Position numbers and translations under genes: made by a program | Shown here: piece after piece, positions 1 to 12,200 of the stretch | How positions within the stretch are numbered: position 1 is the first letter of the stretch | Layout of the letters: each line of letters starts with the position of its first letter | The notes under the pieces: model-generated | Told to the model about the DNA's origin: nothing | Databases searched by the model: none | The model's input: the letters and a program-made list of their open reading frames with translations, nothing else | From: Antedon mediterranea | Taxonomy: Eukaryota > Echinodermata > Crinoidea > Comatulida > Antedonidae | Length of the DNA stretch: 64,000 nt | Assembly: GCF_964355755.1 (NCBI RefSeq) | Contig: NC_092670.1 | Span: 41,217,795-41,281,794, forward strand | Reading direction: 5' to 3'

Positions 1-326
1 TAAACTATCCATAACAGGTTCCTGTAGTGATTATATCATTGATTTTGAGATTCTTCAAAATTGATCATGACAAAATAAAGTTTTTATAATATTTTACTCG
101 TCCTTACACGATTTAAGTAGTCTTGGACAATCAGACGACAAAAGGCACAGAAACCAGCAAGTGAATTAATACTAATATAATAAGTTTCATTGTTTATCAA
201 CTCAAAATAGACTAGAAAATGTTCAACAAATATTCTAAACTGAAATTAACTTATAAGTTCACCAATGAACAACAGCACTACGGTGTTAATAACAAACAAA
301 GAATTAACAGGAAAGAAAAGACTTAC

Positions 327-2476
327 TTGTGCTCCAGTAAACCTGAGTTCTGCTGGACTATAGACACATTTACGACCATCAAAAACACACTTTCCTCCAG
401 CAAAAATGTTTCTATTGGTATTTTGTATCTCTTCAAAGATATCTCTATGTAATTGAAAAAGCCATCATTTCAATCTTAAAAGATCAAATTAAAGAAACCG
501 TCTATGGCCTGTAATGGTTAAACCAGAGAGGTATAAAACTCCATGGTTTAACAGTAAGACCTACAAGTGTCATATATCAACTAACCTAAGTTTTTTCTTA
601 GGTAGTTTTTCTGGTTGAGTGCTCATGTCATATTGGAAAATGATGACATCCGTTGGAAACTTGACTCTAAAATGATTGCTGTACAGCTGTATGGGTCGTC
701 CACTAGTGCCATAGCCACGCCTCTTCACTAGTTGCAAAACTAAACAAATACATTAATTGACAATTTTTTAATAACAAAATCTTTAAACTTTGCCATCTTG
801 GCTAATAAAATTGTCACACTATTATTAGTGTTAACATCTTTCTATAAATAAAATTAACAAAAGATAGAAAAAAAGATATGAAGCAAAAATTTGGAGAACA
901 ATTTTGGCTAGGATGCATTTATTATTTGTTTGGTTCATTGGCCTTAACAAACCAAATTTGATGTGAATAACCAAGAAAAGTATGTACTACCTTGATCAGT
1001 CCTAGCAGGAGAGATCACCTTCTGACCACCACTGGTAACTGGTTTAGGTGTAGTAGGACCGGTCAAGCTAACTGAAGTCACTTTTTGACCACCACTGGTT
1101 ACTGGTTTAGGTGTAGTAGGACCGGTCAAGCTAACTGAAGCCGTAACTGGTTTAGGTGATGTACCACTTAAGCTAACTGAGGCTAATTTCTGCTCCACTG
1201 TCTGATGACCCCAGGCCACTGGTAGAGGCCCACTGATTGAGGCTTCTTTGGGTCTTTCCACCTGCTCCTTAGGTCTTGCACCACTTGTATGTGCCAACCT
1301 GGTAGTTGATTCCTGAGTAATACCAGCGGTAGAAGACAGTTGGGGTTCTGGTAGAGAGGCACCACTCTTTGGTTGTTGAGAATCTTCCTTTCTTTCAGAT
1401 GCCTCAACATTTTGTGGTTCAAGTTTTTGCTTGGATTTACCAACTGTTTGTTCTGCAGAACTTTGCCTTCCTCCTGAAAAATATAATAAATAAATCAAAT
1501 ATAAAAAGATATCTGCCACTGCAATAAAATCATATTGCAAAACAATTTATACTTCAATTGAGGAATTCGAAATTGCACACACAATCAAATAATTGAATTC
1601 CACAATAACATTTTAACAACCCACACTTCACTCATGGCTTGCTAGCCAATAATGGTAGGTATCATTCAACATGTTTCCACGTACAGGTAGTAGCTAGGTA
1701 CACTACCAATGGAACCATGGAGATAACTAACTAATCTAGCTAGGCCTCGTCCTTCTAAGCCTACAATAGGCCTGTAACTTAACTGTATATACCACTTTTG
1801 CCGAGCGGCCTGCCTACTTCTACACACACATTTGGCCTAATTGTTTTGAGACTACTGTATATTATTATATATATAGGATAACGATTGAATCTACTTTAAT
1901 AGAGACTACCTGAGCCTCTACCACGGCCGCGATCCTTCTTTTGTTTTGTCATCTTTGTTATTTTTAATTCAGTTTCTTGTACAGAAATCAAAGGTTTGTG
2001 AATCGCTCATCCACTCTCCTACTTCAGGATTTTCCATTTTTGCAAAAAATTATGGGTAGAGCAGAGCTAAAGACGATCCGACCAATCGGAAGCAATGACT
2101 AAAACTGGAAATTCCCCAACACATGACGAAATAATTATCGCAGCCATGATTGAATTTGTTGTAATTAATTTATTAGGTCAATTAAAAGATTTAAAACAAA
2201 ATTACAATCGTCACAAAATTTCTTTACAAGCAATATTTCGATATTGGGATGAGGCAAAACTACATAAAAGTATTATATCTTACTAATGGAAGGTACTGTA
2301 TTCATATAAAATACAAGGCCTACTACTAAATCCTGACCTAGTAGTACGTTCGTTTTGTAACTTTGAATTTCAACTTTTCATGTAATTATATACAGTATTA
2401 TTCTTGAAATAATGTAGTTGAAAAAAAACTTCAACTTACCTCTGCCTCGAGCACGTCCTTTTCCCCTTTTCGGCAT
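327..2476 (-). CDS. Argonaute-family protein, N-terminal part (runs off left edge)
   Basis: Five coding exons join with consistent phases: 2476-2440, 1975-1910, 1473-991, 727-586 and 444-327, giving about 282 residues before the left edge. The protein opens with an RG-rich stretch (MPKRGKGRARGR, then DRGRGRGS). A low-complexity Ser/Pro/Gln-rich linker of about 160 residues follows. The Argonaute N domain begins at about residue 196 (RRGYGTSGRPIQLYSNHF) and continues to KCVFDGRKCVYS, which matches the FDGRK-LYT signature at the end of that domain. Linker-1, PAZ, MID and PIWI must lie outside the window. In this family the protein binds a small guide RNA and silences complementary RNA. The N domain looks closer to the AGO clade than to PIWI, but without PAZ and PIWI this is not settled. 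Arginines of N-terminal RG motifs are often methylated and bound by Tudor proteins. The short exon 1910-1975 is the least certain. Confidence 0.85.
1018..1170 (-). repeat. In-frame 63-bp coding repeat in the Argonaute linker
   Basis: About 2.5 copies of a 63-bp unit encode a 21-residue motif (SVSLTGPTTPKPVTSGGQKV plus one residue) at the 3' end of the long third exon, close to its splice donor at 991. The copies are nearly identical, so the expansion is recent. A degenerate half copy (SVSLSGTSPKPV) precedes them. Confidence 0.85.
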
Positions 2477-2750
2477 TTCTTTAGAGCAACTCTTCTAGCA
2501 ATAAGCGTTTAGCATTTGAAGGTAGTACAGTCACAGTAGTGAAAATTGAGATCATAGATTTATTTCGCAATTCAATTTGGAAAAAATGACTAAATTTTGG
2601 AATTTCCCATTTTCAAAATAAATTTTCTTTAAATCAGGTTTTAACCAGCGATATATGTGATTAACTTTTCATATTTTGTCAGTTAATATCAATATAAAAA
2701 ATCGTTATAATAAAACAATTAGGCAAAATTTTATTTTACTTTAGATACTT

Positions 2751-3349
2751 TATTTACCTCCGCCAAGGAGGTATATGTAATCGATCGCGTGTGTTTGTTT
2801 GTCTGTCTGTTTGTTTGTTAGCAGGATTACTTAAAAAGTAATTAGGCCTACAAGGTCTTTACCAAAATGAATGTACAGATAGATATGTGGTCAAGGACCA
2901 TTCCATTAAATTTTGGGACCATTTCGGACCACGGTCCCAATTCTGGACCACTTTTTAGTATACTTTTTTTTTTTTCGAGAAAACTACTTGTCCAAAAAAC
3001 TTCATTTTTGTACAAGAGGCAAGAGTTATAATTTCTGATTTGTAATTTTAAAACATAATTTTATTTAATGTGCACGTTTTTTGATGCGAGTAGTTAAAAA
3101 AAACTCGTTTGATTTTCGCGTTGCTGTTCTATTGTTAGTCAACTGAAAGCTATTGTTAATTGTTGAAAGGCTTGTTACATAACCATTACACCAAACTCGC
3201 ATACACATGCTTGTATATAAATTAGCCTAAATCAGAAACAGCATTAAGACACACACAAATATACATATTTTTTTTTTACCGGAGAAATCTTATGTAGGAG
3301 AATTTTACAGTAGGCGGAGGTATGCACTCTCGGAGTGGCTTTCTAGTTA
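2751..3349 (+). mobile_element. Non-autonomous dispersed element with inverted ends (copy 1)
   Basis: The left end reads acctccgccaaggaggtata and the right end carries ggcggaggtatgcactctcg, so the termini are inverted around CCTCCGCC. Next to the left end is a tgtttgtttgtctg run, then gttagcaggattactt. A second copy with the same ends and much of the same interior (gtggtcaaggaccattccat) lies at 37091-38592. No coding capacity was seen. From memory, repeats with these ends are widespread in aquatic deuterostomes; the superfamily is not assigned here. Confidence 0.75.
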
Positions 3350-3599
3350 TTATATGTAATTATTGACGTATTATTATATTATTGCAAAGTATTTTACTAC
3401 AAATTGTTGTGCAAAACCTTCATACATACATACAGTATGCATACTGTAATTTAAAATGATACGAAAAGGAATACCATATTTTTATTGTTCAAAAGGTATT
3501 TTAATAACTTTAAAAAGTCACTAATATTATATTACACTCTCATCTTATGTGTTTTTATAAATAACTCAATTCATAACTAGAGGCTGCTTTAGCCTGGCT

Positions 3600-3671
3600 A
3601 AAGCTCTGTCCACACTATCAAACTCACACATTTTTTTGTCGCATAAAGTTTGATAGTGTAGACAGAGCTTA
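3600..3671. mobile_element. Short palindromic MITE-like element
   Basis: An arm starting aagctctgtccacactatca is followed about 20 bp later by its near-exact reverse complement ending gatagtgtagacagagctt. The arms are about 24 bp and would form a long hairpin. It lies just past the HMGCL stop codon, so it would be transcribed in the 3'UTR. A 20-bp piece of the HMGCL tail (aggctgctttagcctgg) is repeated on its far side at about 3581. Confidence 0.7.
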
Positions 3672-3688
3672 ACTTGGTGTAGATGTAC

Positions 3689-6600
3689 TTATAGGCTGCT
3701 TTTAGCCTGGCCAACACTTGATGCAGATTTCTTTCCAAGTGCTTTACATATAAAGTCTGCTGAACTTATCAATTTTCCAAGATCAACGCCCTGTAAATAA
3801 ATCATAAATGTCTTTGGTTTAAAGAGCTTATAGTACTTGGCACCATCAAGTCAATAATGATTTGATTTCTAAAAGTATACAGTATTTTACTTAAGTCACA
3901 AATATGAAAATAGTGTATTGAAATAGAATCTTACTGTTTGAATCCCCAAACCATCTAACATATATACAACATCTTCTGTAGCAACATTACCAGAAGCACC
4001 TTTAGCATATGGGCAGCCACCAAGGCCAGCAATTGATGAGTCTACAACACTTATTCCCAGCTAGAAGTATAACAGACATTTTATTAATTAATCTATTGGT
4101 ATCTACTAGTAATACGTTAATACCCCCCCCCCCCCCCGTCCCACAAGGACGTAGATCATAATAGCTATTAAGGTTGCAGTAATGTTTATTTTACTGATAC
4201 TGGCCTAGATACGTACACTCTCAATGGATGGAGAACAAACAGCAATCAACATGCTTTTATTGAAGTTTAAAAATGATGATGTAATCATGGTATTGTTGAC
4301 TGCTGCTGGTTAATTTTCCGCTGCAGTCTGTCAATTTACATAAGGCTCTTCCAACCCTGGACTTCTATAACGTAAATGGTTATTAGGTATTACTGTATGA
4401 TGAAATAGGATCTTTTAATTTAGTGGCATAAAAAACATTTAGTATGTAATTAAGGGTGTTGCTCAGGCAACTGGGGCAACACCCTTGCATCCGCCCCTGG
4501 CATACATAGGAATTGAAGGAACAAGAAACAAGGGTATGTAAAATGTCCTACTGTAATCAGTAAATAAATCACCTGTAAAGCAGCAAAGATATTGACTAAA
4601 GCTTGACCATAAGTGTTATGAAAATGAACAGCAAGTTGTTCAATTGGTACATCATTTATGACATCTTGTAGCATCTGTTGCACAGCTAGAGGAGTTCCAA
4701 CTCCAATCGTGTCACCAAGAGAGATCTCATAGCAACCCATTTCACGCATTCTCTTTGCTACCTAAAAATACAGTTACATTTATTGTTTCTTTTCAGGTTG
4801 TCTTTTATTATTTCTTTTCACTATGCTATATGCAAGACAAGTGCATACACATTTTACATAAAAAATAAAATGTAAACCGCTATTTTGTTGTTGAATAGAC
4901 CATAATCAGTTTGGGAGTGTTGGTGTACCTCATTATCAGAAATGTGCTTATTCCCACAATTTTGCCCTAAACATGCACCAGTGCTTTGAATAATTTATTA
5001 CGGGTTCAATGGAAGATTGGCTGACGATCACATACAAAAATTCAAAGTATTTCTTTTTTTAAATGCAAATCAATACTTGGAAACAAGTTTACCCTAGTTA
5101 CTGCACTTGGTTCTATTTTGCCTTCGTATGGACAGCCTACTACGCAAGATACATAACCTCACAAGTTTACCCTAGTTACTGCACTTGGTTCTATCTTGCC
5201 TATGTATGGACAGCCTACTACGCAAGATACATAACCTCACAAGTTTACCCTAGTTACTGCACTTGGTTCTATCTTGCCTATGTATGGACAGCCTACTACG
5301 CAAGATACATAACCTCACAAATTTACCCTAGTTACTGCACTTGGTTCTATCTTGCCTATGTATGGACAGCCTACTACGCAAGATACATAACCTCACAAGT
5401 TTACCCTAGTTACTGCACTTGGTTCTATCTTGCCTTTGTATGGACAGCCTACTACACAAGATACATAACCTTACAAGTTTACCCTAGTTACTGCACTTGG
5501 TTCTATCTTGCCTATGTATGGACAGCCTACTACGCAAGATACATAACCTCACAAGTTTACCCTAGTTACTGCACTTGGTTCTATCTTGCCTTTGTATGGA
5601 CAGCCTACTACACAAGATACATAACCTCACAAGTTTACCCTAGTTACTGCACTTGGTTCTATCTTGCCTTCGTATGGACAGCCTACTACGCAAGATACAT
5701 AACCTCACAAGTTTACCCTAGTTACTGCACTTGGTTCTATCTTGCCTTTGTATGGACAGCCTACTACGCAAGATACATAACCTCACAAGTTTACCCTAGT
5801 TACTGCACTTGGTTCTATCTTGCCTATGTATGGACAGCCTACTACACAAGATACATAACCTCACAAGTTTACCCTAGTTACTGCACTTGGTTCTATCTTG
5901 CCTTCGTATGGACAGCCTACTACGCAAGATACATAACCTCACAAGTTTACCCTAGTTACTGCACTTGGTTCTATCTTGCCTTTGTATGGACAGCCTACTA
6001 CACAAGATACATAACCTCACAAGTTTACCCTAGTTACTGCACTTGGTTCTATCTTGCCTTCGTATGGACAGCCTACTACGCAAGATACATAACCTCACAA
6101 GTTTACCCTAGTTACTGCACTTGGTTCTATCTTGCCTTTGTATGGACAGCCTACTACACAAGATACATAACCTCACAAGTTTACCCTAGTTACTGCACTT
6201 GGTTCTATCTTGCCTTCGTATGGACAGCCTACTACGCAAGATACATAACCTCACAAGTTTACCCTAGTTACTGCACTTGGTTCTGTCTTGCCTTCGTATG
6301 GACAGCCTACTACACAAGATACATAACCTCACAAGTTTACCCTAGTTACTGCACTTGGTTCTATCTTGCCTATGTATGGACAGCCTACTACACAAGATAC
6401 ATAACCTCACAAGTTTACCCTAGTTACTGCACTTGGTTCTATCTTGCCTTCGTATGGACAGCCTACTACGCAAGATACATAACCTCTTACTGGAATATTT
6501 GCTTGTTTTGCAGATTTCATAACTTCCTCAAACCTCATCAAACTTTCGTCAATTGAACAATTTATATTTTTTCTAAAGTCAAAAATAAAAACACAATTAG

Positions 6601-9116
6601 TTTAAAGACACCTTCCCTACAATTTGTGACGTTTTGTAAAAATAATACATATATATTACTTTAAAAACATTAAACCAGGTCATTCCTTGTCTTAAATGTA
6701 CGTTTTATGGTAAATTATGATAAAAAGTGAGAAACAATGCACTACCTAAGTAGCTCGCGGCGACTGACCTCTCGTGGACGGTCTTTAGGCCTAGCCTAGC
6801 TAGGCTTAGTTATGTAGGCCTAGCTGGTAAACATCGGTAACGTACGAACATCGTACGCTAGCTATATACCTAGCCTGACATTGTATATTTGCTGCATTAA
6901 TTGTCTTTCTATTTTTGCCAGACTCCGTTGATACAAATTGGGGAAAACCGGTATTTTCGCTGAAAAGTTAGGAGTCTTCCATTTGTTTTGGCCTCACAAT
7001 CGATCGAAAAGTGGGTGAATTACAGAAGAAAAACAGAAATATCAATCCGCGCGCAATGCATTTAGGGATTTATAGCAGGCCGCTATAAATATTAGAATCG
7101 ACTTATTTTTCACATTTTTAACCATTTAAAGACGAAAAAAGTTATCGCAATAGGACCATATATTATTTTTACATTAAATATAGTTTGTGATCTTAAAATA
7201 GATCTAAAAAACGTAGGGAAGGTGTCTTTAACTAATAAATTAACATTAAAAAGAGGAGATTGAAGAGAACGCTATGATTATAGGAATGCCATACCTACTG
7301 AAAGATTCTGAAGCTGCTCCAAATATGGCAACTTCTTCCGCACCAGCTTCAACTGCTGAGTTAAACCCTTTCAGGTTTGGAACTAAGACTGGATACTTTA
7401 ATGATGGGTTCTTACTGATTGTCTTCATTACTTCTGTATGATCTGCCATCTTTAAACAAAATTAAATAATATCTCTACAATATGTTTTGTTTTCTAAATC
7501 ATTAAAATCCAGAACTTGTACAGTATTTGATCATACCAACCTGAGGAACCCACTTTGGAGACACAAAGCTGGTGGCTTCAATGACAGCAAGACCTGTCTC
7601 AGACAATCGGTTTATAAGCTCTACTTTCACCTCTGTTGGCACAATTTCCTAAAAAATATACAGTAATAAATGTTTCATTTATGGCCGACAAATGTTTAGT
7701 ACAAAACGTAACTTTAATAGCTTGCCATTGCAATAAAAAAATAATCACCTTTTCATTTTGAAGTCCATCTCTCGGGCCAACTTCAACAATTTTTACATAT
7801 TTGGGTAGTTTTGATGCTAATGCCATTAAATCCTGTGGAAATAAAATATTTATAATTTATATATTCAATTAAGATGATTTGTCAGTGATACTTTTCTGGA
7901 CATTCCAAGTTTAAGATGATTTGTCAGTGATACTTTTCTGGACATTCCAAGTTTAAGATGATTTGTCAGTGATACTTTTCTGGACATTCCAAGTTTAAGA
8001 TGATTTGTCAGTGATACTTTTCTGGACATTCCAAGTTTAAGATGATTTGTCAGTGATACTTTTCTGGACATTCCAAGTTTAAGATGATTTGTCAGTGATA
8101 CTTTTCTGGACATTCCAAGTTTAAGATGATTTGTCAGTGATACTTTTCTGGAAATTCCAAGTTTCAAAGACCAATTATTTTGTCTAATGAAACACCTATG
8201 TTTTTTTTCTCATATTTCTGTACTAATGCAATTAATTAATGCTTATGTATTTTGGATGCTTACAATGAGAGTAATTAAAAAAAAATACCATTATTAATAT
8301 CTTTCTTTAATATTTAAAGTTAATTTTCAAGGGGTTTTGATTGTGCAGAGAGATGTAAAAAATAGAGGGATCTTGGACAAGTGCAGCTGACATTCTCATT
8401 CATGTGTAAGTTCCTTATTATTTTGTTCTCATATTAAACAGCATTATTTTTTCTCCCATCAACTTAAGGCAAAATGAATAATTCACAGATTAATTATGGC
8501 ATAAATTTTATTGGGGGCGCAATAAGCATGGAGATGAAAGTTTTTGTGTCGGTTTTGACAAATGTTCGGCTTCAGTCGAAGGCACCGAAGCACTGCGTTC
8601 GATGCTCATCAACATCATCCATGTTTTTTATAATACTTTAATAGTTGAAACGTCAATCTTTTTTGTCATTAAATTTTATTTTTAAGTTAAAATTAATATT
8701 TTAGAAATATGCTCAGTTATATTTATGAGGTCAGCTATCTTGTAATGTTTAACCCTTAACAATAATTAGGCTCCTGCAACAATATTCATAATTTCTGCCC
8801 TAACTTGAGAGGGAAAAAAATAATGCCCTGGTCGCAGCCTCTGCTGGGATACAGTCTAAATGTAGGCCAGGCTATGCTAATGCTATCTATTTAATTATAA
8901 TGCAAATGCAGGGTGTAGGCTAGTAATAGTATAGCGGCTAGCCTATTTATTTTAATAACTGCAGTTATAGTATGAAAGTCTGAATTTCTTTTGCTAAATA
9001 CATAAATGGCCTGTTCAAAATCTATTAGAACTAAAGATAATACTTACCACTGAATACTTTTTTTGTAAAATCAGTGAAATTTTTTTAACTAAAAACCCAC
9101 CTCTCCAACCACCCAT
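3689..9116 (-). CDS. HMGCL: Hydroxymethylglutaryl-CoA lyase, mitochondrial
   Basis: Eight exons (9116-9048, 7832-7749, 7648-7541, 7449-7295, 6572-6419, 4761-4573, 4060-3935, 3790-3689) join in phase to 328 aa; human HMGCL is 325. The enzyme cleaves HMG-CoA to acetyl-CoA and acetoacetate, the last step of leucine breakdown and ketogenesis. Exon 1 encodes a basic amphipathic leader ([20 protein letters not shown]), as expected for mitochondrial import. The TIM-barrel lyase follows: [15 protein letters not shown] with the catalytic Arg-Asp, [20 protein letters not shown] with metal-binding His, and [14 protein letters not shown] with the active-site Cys loop. The protein ends in SSL, a weak version of the C-terminal peroxisomal signal CKL of the human enzyme. 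The exon ending at 6419 is followed by an 18-copy array of its own 3' end and donor. Confidence 0.96.
4123..4137. repeat. Poly-C tract
   Basis: Fifteen consecutive C in an HMGCL intron (a G-run on the transcribed strand). It is a simple repeat and a likely site of sequencing or length error. Confidence 0.9.
5085..6486 (-). repeat. 78-bp x 18 array made of an HMGCL exon end plus its splice donor
   Basis: On the minus strand each unit contains the last 68 nt of the HMGCL exon encoding [22 protein letters not shown] plus 10 nt of intron (gtaaacttgt). The copy joined to the intact exon is the rightmost, with its donor at 6419/6418. Seventeen more copies follow inside the intron, nearly identical apart from a few sites (tatcttgcctTtgt, tCgt or tAtgt; ctacGcaag or ctacAcaag). 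Skipping the first donor reaches an in-frame TGA within four codons, so only the first copy can be used productively. Confidence 0.95.
6601..7230. mobile_element. Non-autonomous DNA element with ~19-bp terminal inverted repeats, in an HMGCL intron
   Basis: The left end tttaaagacaccttccctac is matched in reverse complement by gtagggaaggtgtcttta at 7213-7230. The interior (about 600 bp) has no reading frame and includes a taggcctagcctagctagg-type stretch. The target-site duplication is unclear because flanking attagtt/aactaat also forms part of the inverted repeat. It fills the intron between the exons ending at 7295 and starting at 6572. Confidence 0.75.
7871..8164. repeat. 42-bp x 7 minisatellite in HMGCL intron 1
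   Basis: Seven near-perfect copies of aagatgatttgtcagtgata plus 22 bp lie about 40 bp from the acceptor of the second exon. The unit is open on the minus strand ([14 protein letters not shown] repeated), but the leader exon at 9048-9116 already completes the gene in phase, so the array is read as intronic. Confidence 0.9.
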
Positions 9117-9254
9117 GTTTACTGTTTTTGATATATAAAAGTGTTTGTCGCCCTCTATTTGAAATAAGTAAGATGGCTGCGTCCATGAAAAAGTAAGAAT
9201 GAAAACGTGTTGAGTTTTGCTTGCATTTTAATTTATTTTCGGACTATAGTAAAC
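9117..9254. promoter_or_regulatory. Short head-to-head intergenic region, probable bidirectional promoter
   Basis: Only 138 bp separate the HMGCL ATG (minus, 9116) from the DDX54 ATG (plus, 9255). A promoter-type motif aagatggctgc (9170-9180) resembles a YY1 site. It also starts a seven-codon upstream frame (MAASMKK, 9173-9196) before the DDX54 start. No TATA box placed for either gene was recognised. Shared promotion is inferred from spacing. Confidence 0.6.
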
Positions 9255-12200
9255 ATGGGGAAAAAACAAAAATTAACTGACAAGGTAATTTTTTCACGTA
9301 GTACATTAGTGCCAATTAATAAATTATTATTTATGTCTAGCTAGGCTAGTTAGCTTCTCTCTCTATTTAGGCTAGGTTAGGCCTAGCCTACTAGCTAGCT
9401 AGCCCGGCTAGCTAGCTAGAATACAGATCACTCCGGCCGCGCTTCACTCCGGCCGCGCTTCACTCCGGCCGCGCTTCACTCCGGCCGCGCTTCACTCCGG
9501 CCGCGCTTCACTCCGGCCGCGCTTCACTCCGGCCGCGCTTCACTCCGGCCGCGCTTCACTCCGGCCGCGCTTCACTCCGGCCGCGCTTCACTCCGGCCGC
9601 GCTTCACTCCGGCCGCGCTTCACTCCGGCCGCGCTTCACTCCGGCCGCGCTTCACTCCGGCCGCGCTTCACTCCGGCCGCGCTTCACTCCGGCCGCGCTT
9701 CAATCCGGCCGCGCTTCAATCCGGCCGCAGCTATGGAGCGCCCAATGAGTCTTTTACAACTGAGACACGTTTTTTTGTAGAGAATCAAAATATACATTTG
9801 TAATCATACAGTATATTTTTTCTCTTTCAGGATCATAACAACATCGCAAGTGTTTTAAATTAGGTCTAATGCTAAAACAAAATAATTTATGTGTTTTATC
9901 CAATGTAATAGGCTAGGCCTAGTATATTAATTGTAATGTGATTAATTAATGTAATTTATTGCAATGTACCCTATATGTCATATTATTTTTATCATATATA
10001 AATTAAAATATAAAATCATTGTAAATTGGACTGTACAAAAATGATATATTAATTCTTGATACAATTCCAGGTAACATTAATTAGACGGATATTTGATTAT
10101 TTGAAATAAATAAATTAATATTGTAAATATTGTTATTAACTATAACAAACATCAATAATAATTGATTATTTGAAATAAATAAATTAATATTTTACATTGT
10201 TATTAACTATAATTAGTAAGTATGGGTACTGGCAAGATAAAGTGTTATAAAAATAAGGGTTTTAACTAATTTTTAATGTTAATAAATGTAAAGCTATAAA
10301 AATAAATGTACATAGAAAGAAATTAAATATTGTTATTCAAGCATTAATTAGACAGGTATTTGATTATTATTTTATTATTGAATTTAATTAAGTTAAGTTT
10401 AGTTTGAAAGAAAAAGCAGTTCCAACTTCTTTGAATGTTATTCTTAATGAAAAAAAGTAAAATTGTTGCTAATAAATATTCAACTAGTTCCATTTAAATT
10501 CACCAAGAATTTGTTATAACACTGAACAGTATAGAAAACGTAGATATGGGCGCTCCATACTAACCGGCCCCTTTGCACAGGAAGTCGAATTGAATAGCGG
10601 CCGGAGTGCATAACATCGCGCTAAACTGATACGGCGGCCGGAGTGAAGCGCGGCCGGAGTGATCAGCTACCGCTAGCTAGGCCTACTAGCCTAGCTGTAG
10701 TTACGCCGATTCAGGGATGATTCGGCCCCAAGACGACATATTCTGTCTGAAAATAAAGTTTGGGGAAAAAAGCTTATTTTATGCTTAATGCATATCAAAG
10801 TCGATAAATGTAAGTGTGCCGAATCGTCTCGGGGCCGAATCGAGTCTGGGTTCCAGACGGAGTTTTGTCTTAATATTAGTAAAAAGATAAATATTTTGGC
10901 ACATATGGCGTTTCATACGTATACTACTTGATTTTGGATACTCCGTCTGGGGAAACACGCACAAGTCACGTGGTTTAACACCAAGAATTCTTGGTGCATA
11001 CGATTATCCGGTTGACTAGTTTCAGCTGCATGCGATTGGATACTCACTCGTACACCGTTTTAATATTCATATTTCAGAATTTCAAAGACTCAACAACTAA
11101 GATGATGCGCATGCGCTATGTTACGTTTAGACAATGTGTACATTTATGAAAGTTATTATTTTATATGCCTAGTAGTCTGCTAAACATTTGATGGGATTTT
11201 TCCCAAGAACATGCTCGTCTTGATGTGATAGGCTATAGCTTCTCGGCAATTCAAACATTGAATGGATCATTTATTACGCGGAGATAATTTTGATTTAATT
11301 CCCACCCAGACCCGGTCCTGTTTTGTGTGGTGGTGGTGTAGCCCTGTTGTGTGCCGGTGGTATGTAGGCCTCGACCTTTATTGGCGTTTTATTTGGCAGG
11401 TCATACGTGCGAGTTGAGTAGGACCTACGAAAGAGGCCTAGGCCAAGGACTAAACAATTCATAAACAACAACAAAAAAACAACTTGGCATTACGATTTTA
11501 TATTTCAACAGTCTCGATTGTACATTCAGCACTGTACGTATTCGATCATCAAAATAATTATTGGTTGATTCGAAATCCATATTTACATACCGGCCGCCCC
11601 ATATAGCCAAATACGGTATGATAACCTACGTCATTCTTATCGGATGTTTGCGGTCCGCAAATCGATTTCTATACGTGTTTCACAAGTCTGTATTTTCAGA
11701 CAAAAATCGCGGTCGAAATAAAAACAAATAAATAAAAAAAAAGACAATAAATACAGACTTGGGGCAAGTCTAGGCCGAATCGTCCCGCTACCGTTACGCC
11801 TGGCCCTGCTAGCTAGCCTAACTGGTAGCTACTATGATTCGGCCCAGCGAGAGGCTTTCGGCCCACTTAGGAGGTCGGCCTTTAATATAAATGTGATTCT
11901 TAATTTCTTATTGATTTTTTACAATTTAGGTAGCTGACTTCCTACCTGATTCATTTCCGTCAATGGAAGATGAACTCGATACTCGTAAAATGGTTAAAAT
12001 TCAAAACAAAAAGAAAAAGTCAGGCGGCTTTCAATCAATGGGTGAGTCTATTTAAAAAGTTTACAAAAAAATGTTATTAATTAAATGATTCTTGAGATTG
12101 TGATTTTAATTAATAAAATGTTGTATCATTTATAGGTTTAAATCATGCAGTTTTTAAAGGTATAATACGTAAGGGATACAAAATTCCTACACCCATTCAA

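Larger units (their letters stand above)
2477..3688. other. Intergenic region between the Argonaute start and the HMGCL 3' end
   Basis: No gene was seen. The stretch holds the presumed Argonaute promoter and 5'UTR (2477-2700), a dispersed repeat (2751-3349) and a short palindrome (3600-3671). The HMGCL 3'UTR lies at its right end. Confidence 0.6.

Noticed and set aside
2095-2286. 63-codon plus-strand frame
   Set aside because: Overlaps the Argonaute intron, AT-rich, no homology or signals.
5063-6556. 497-codon plus-strand frame rich in Tyr/Trp repeats
   Set aside because: It is the complement of an array built from HMGCL exon sequence; the minus-strand exon and splice phases explain it fully.
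7865-8167. Leader exon of HMGCL inside the 42-bp array
   Set aside because: An ATG exon at 9116-9048 with a basic leader, good donor and correct phase explains the N-terminus better.
9429-9725. CRISPR-like regular array
   Set aside because: Direct head-to-tail 16-bp units without spacers, in an animal intron. The same holds for 24286-24540, 35184-35385 and 51170-54700.
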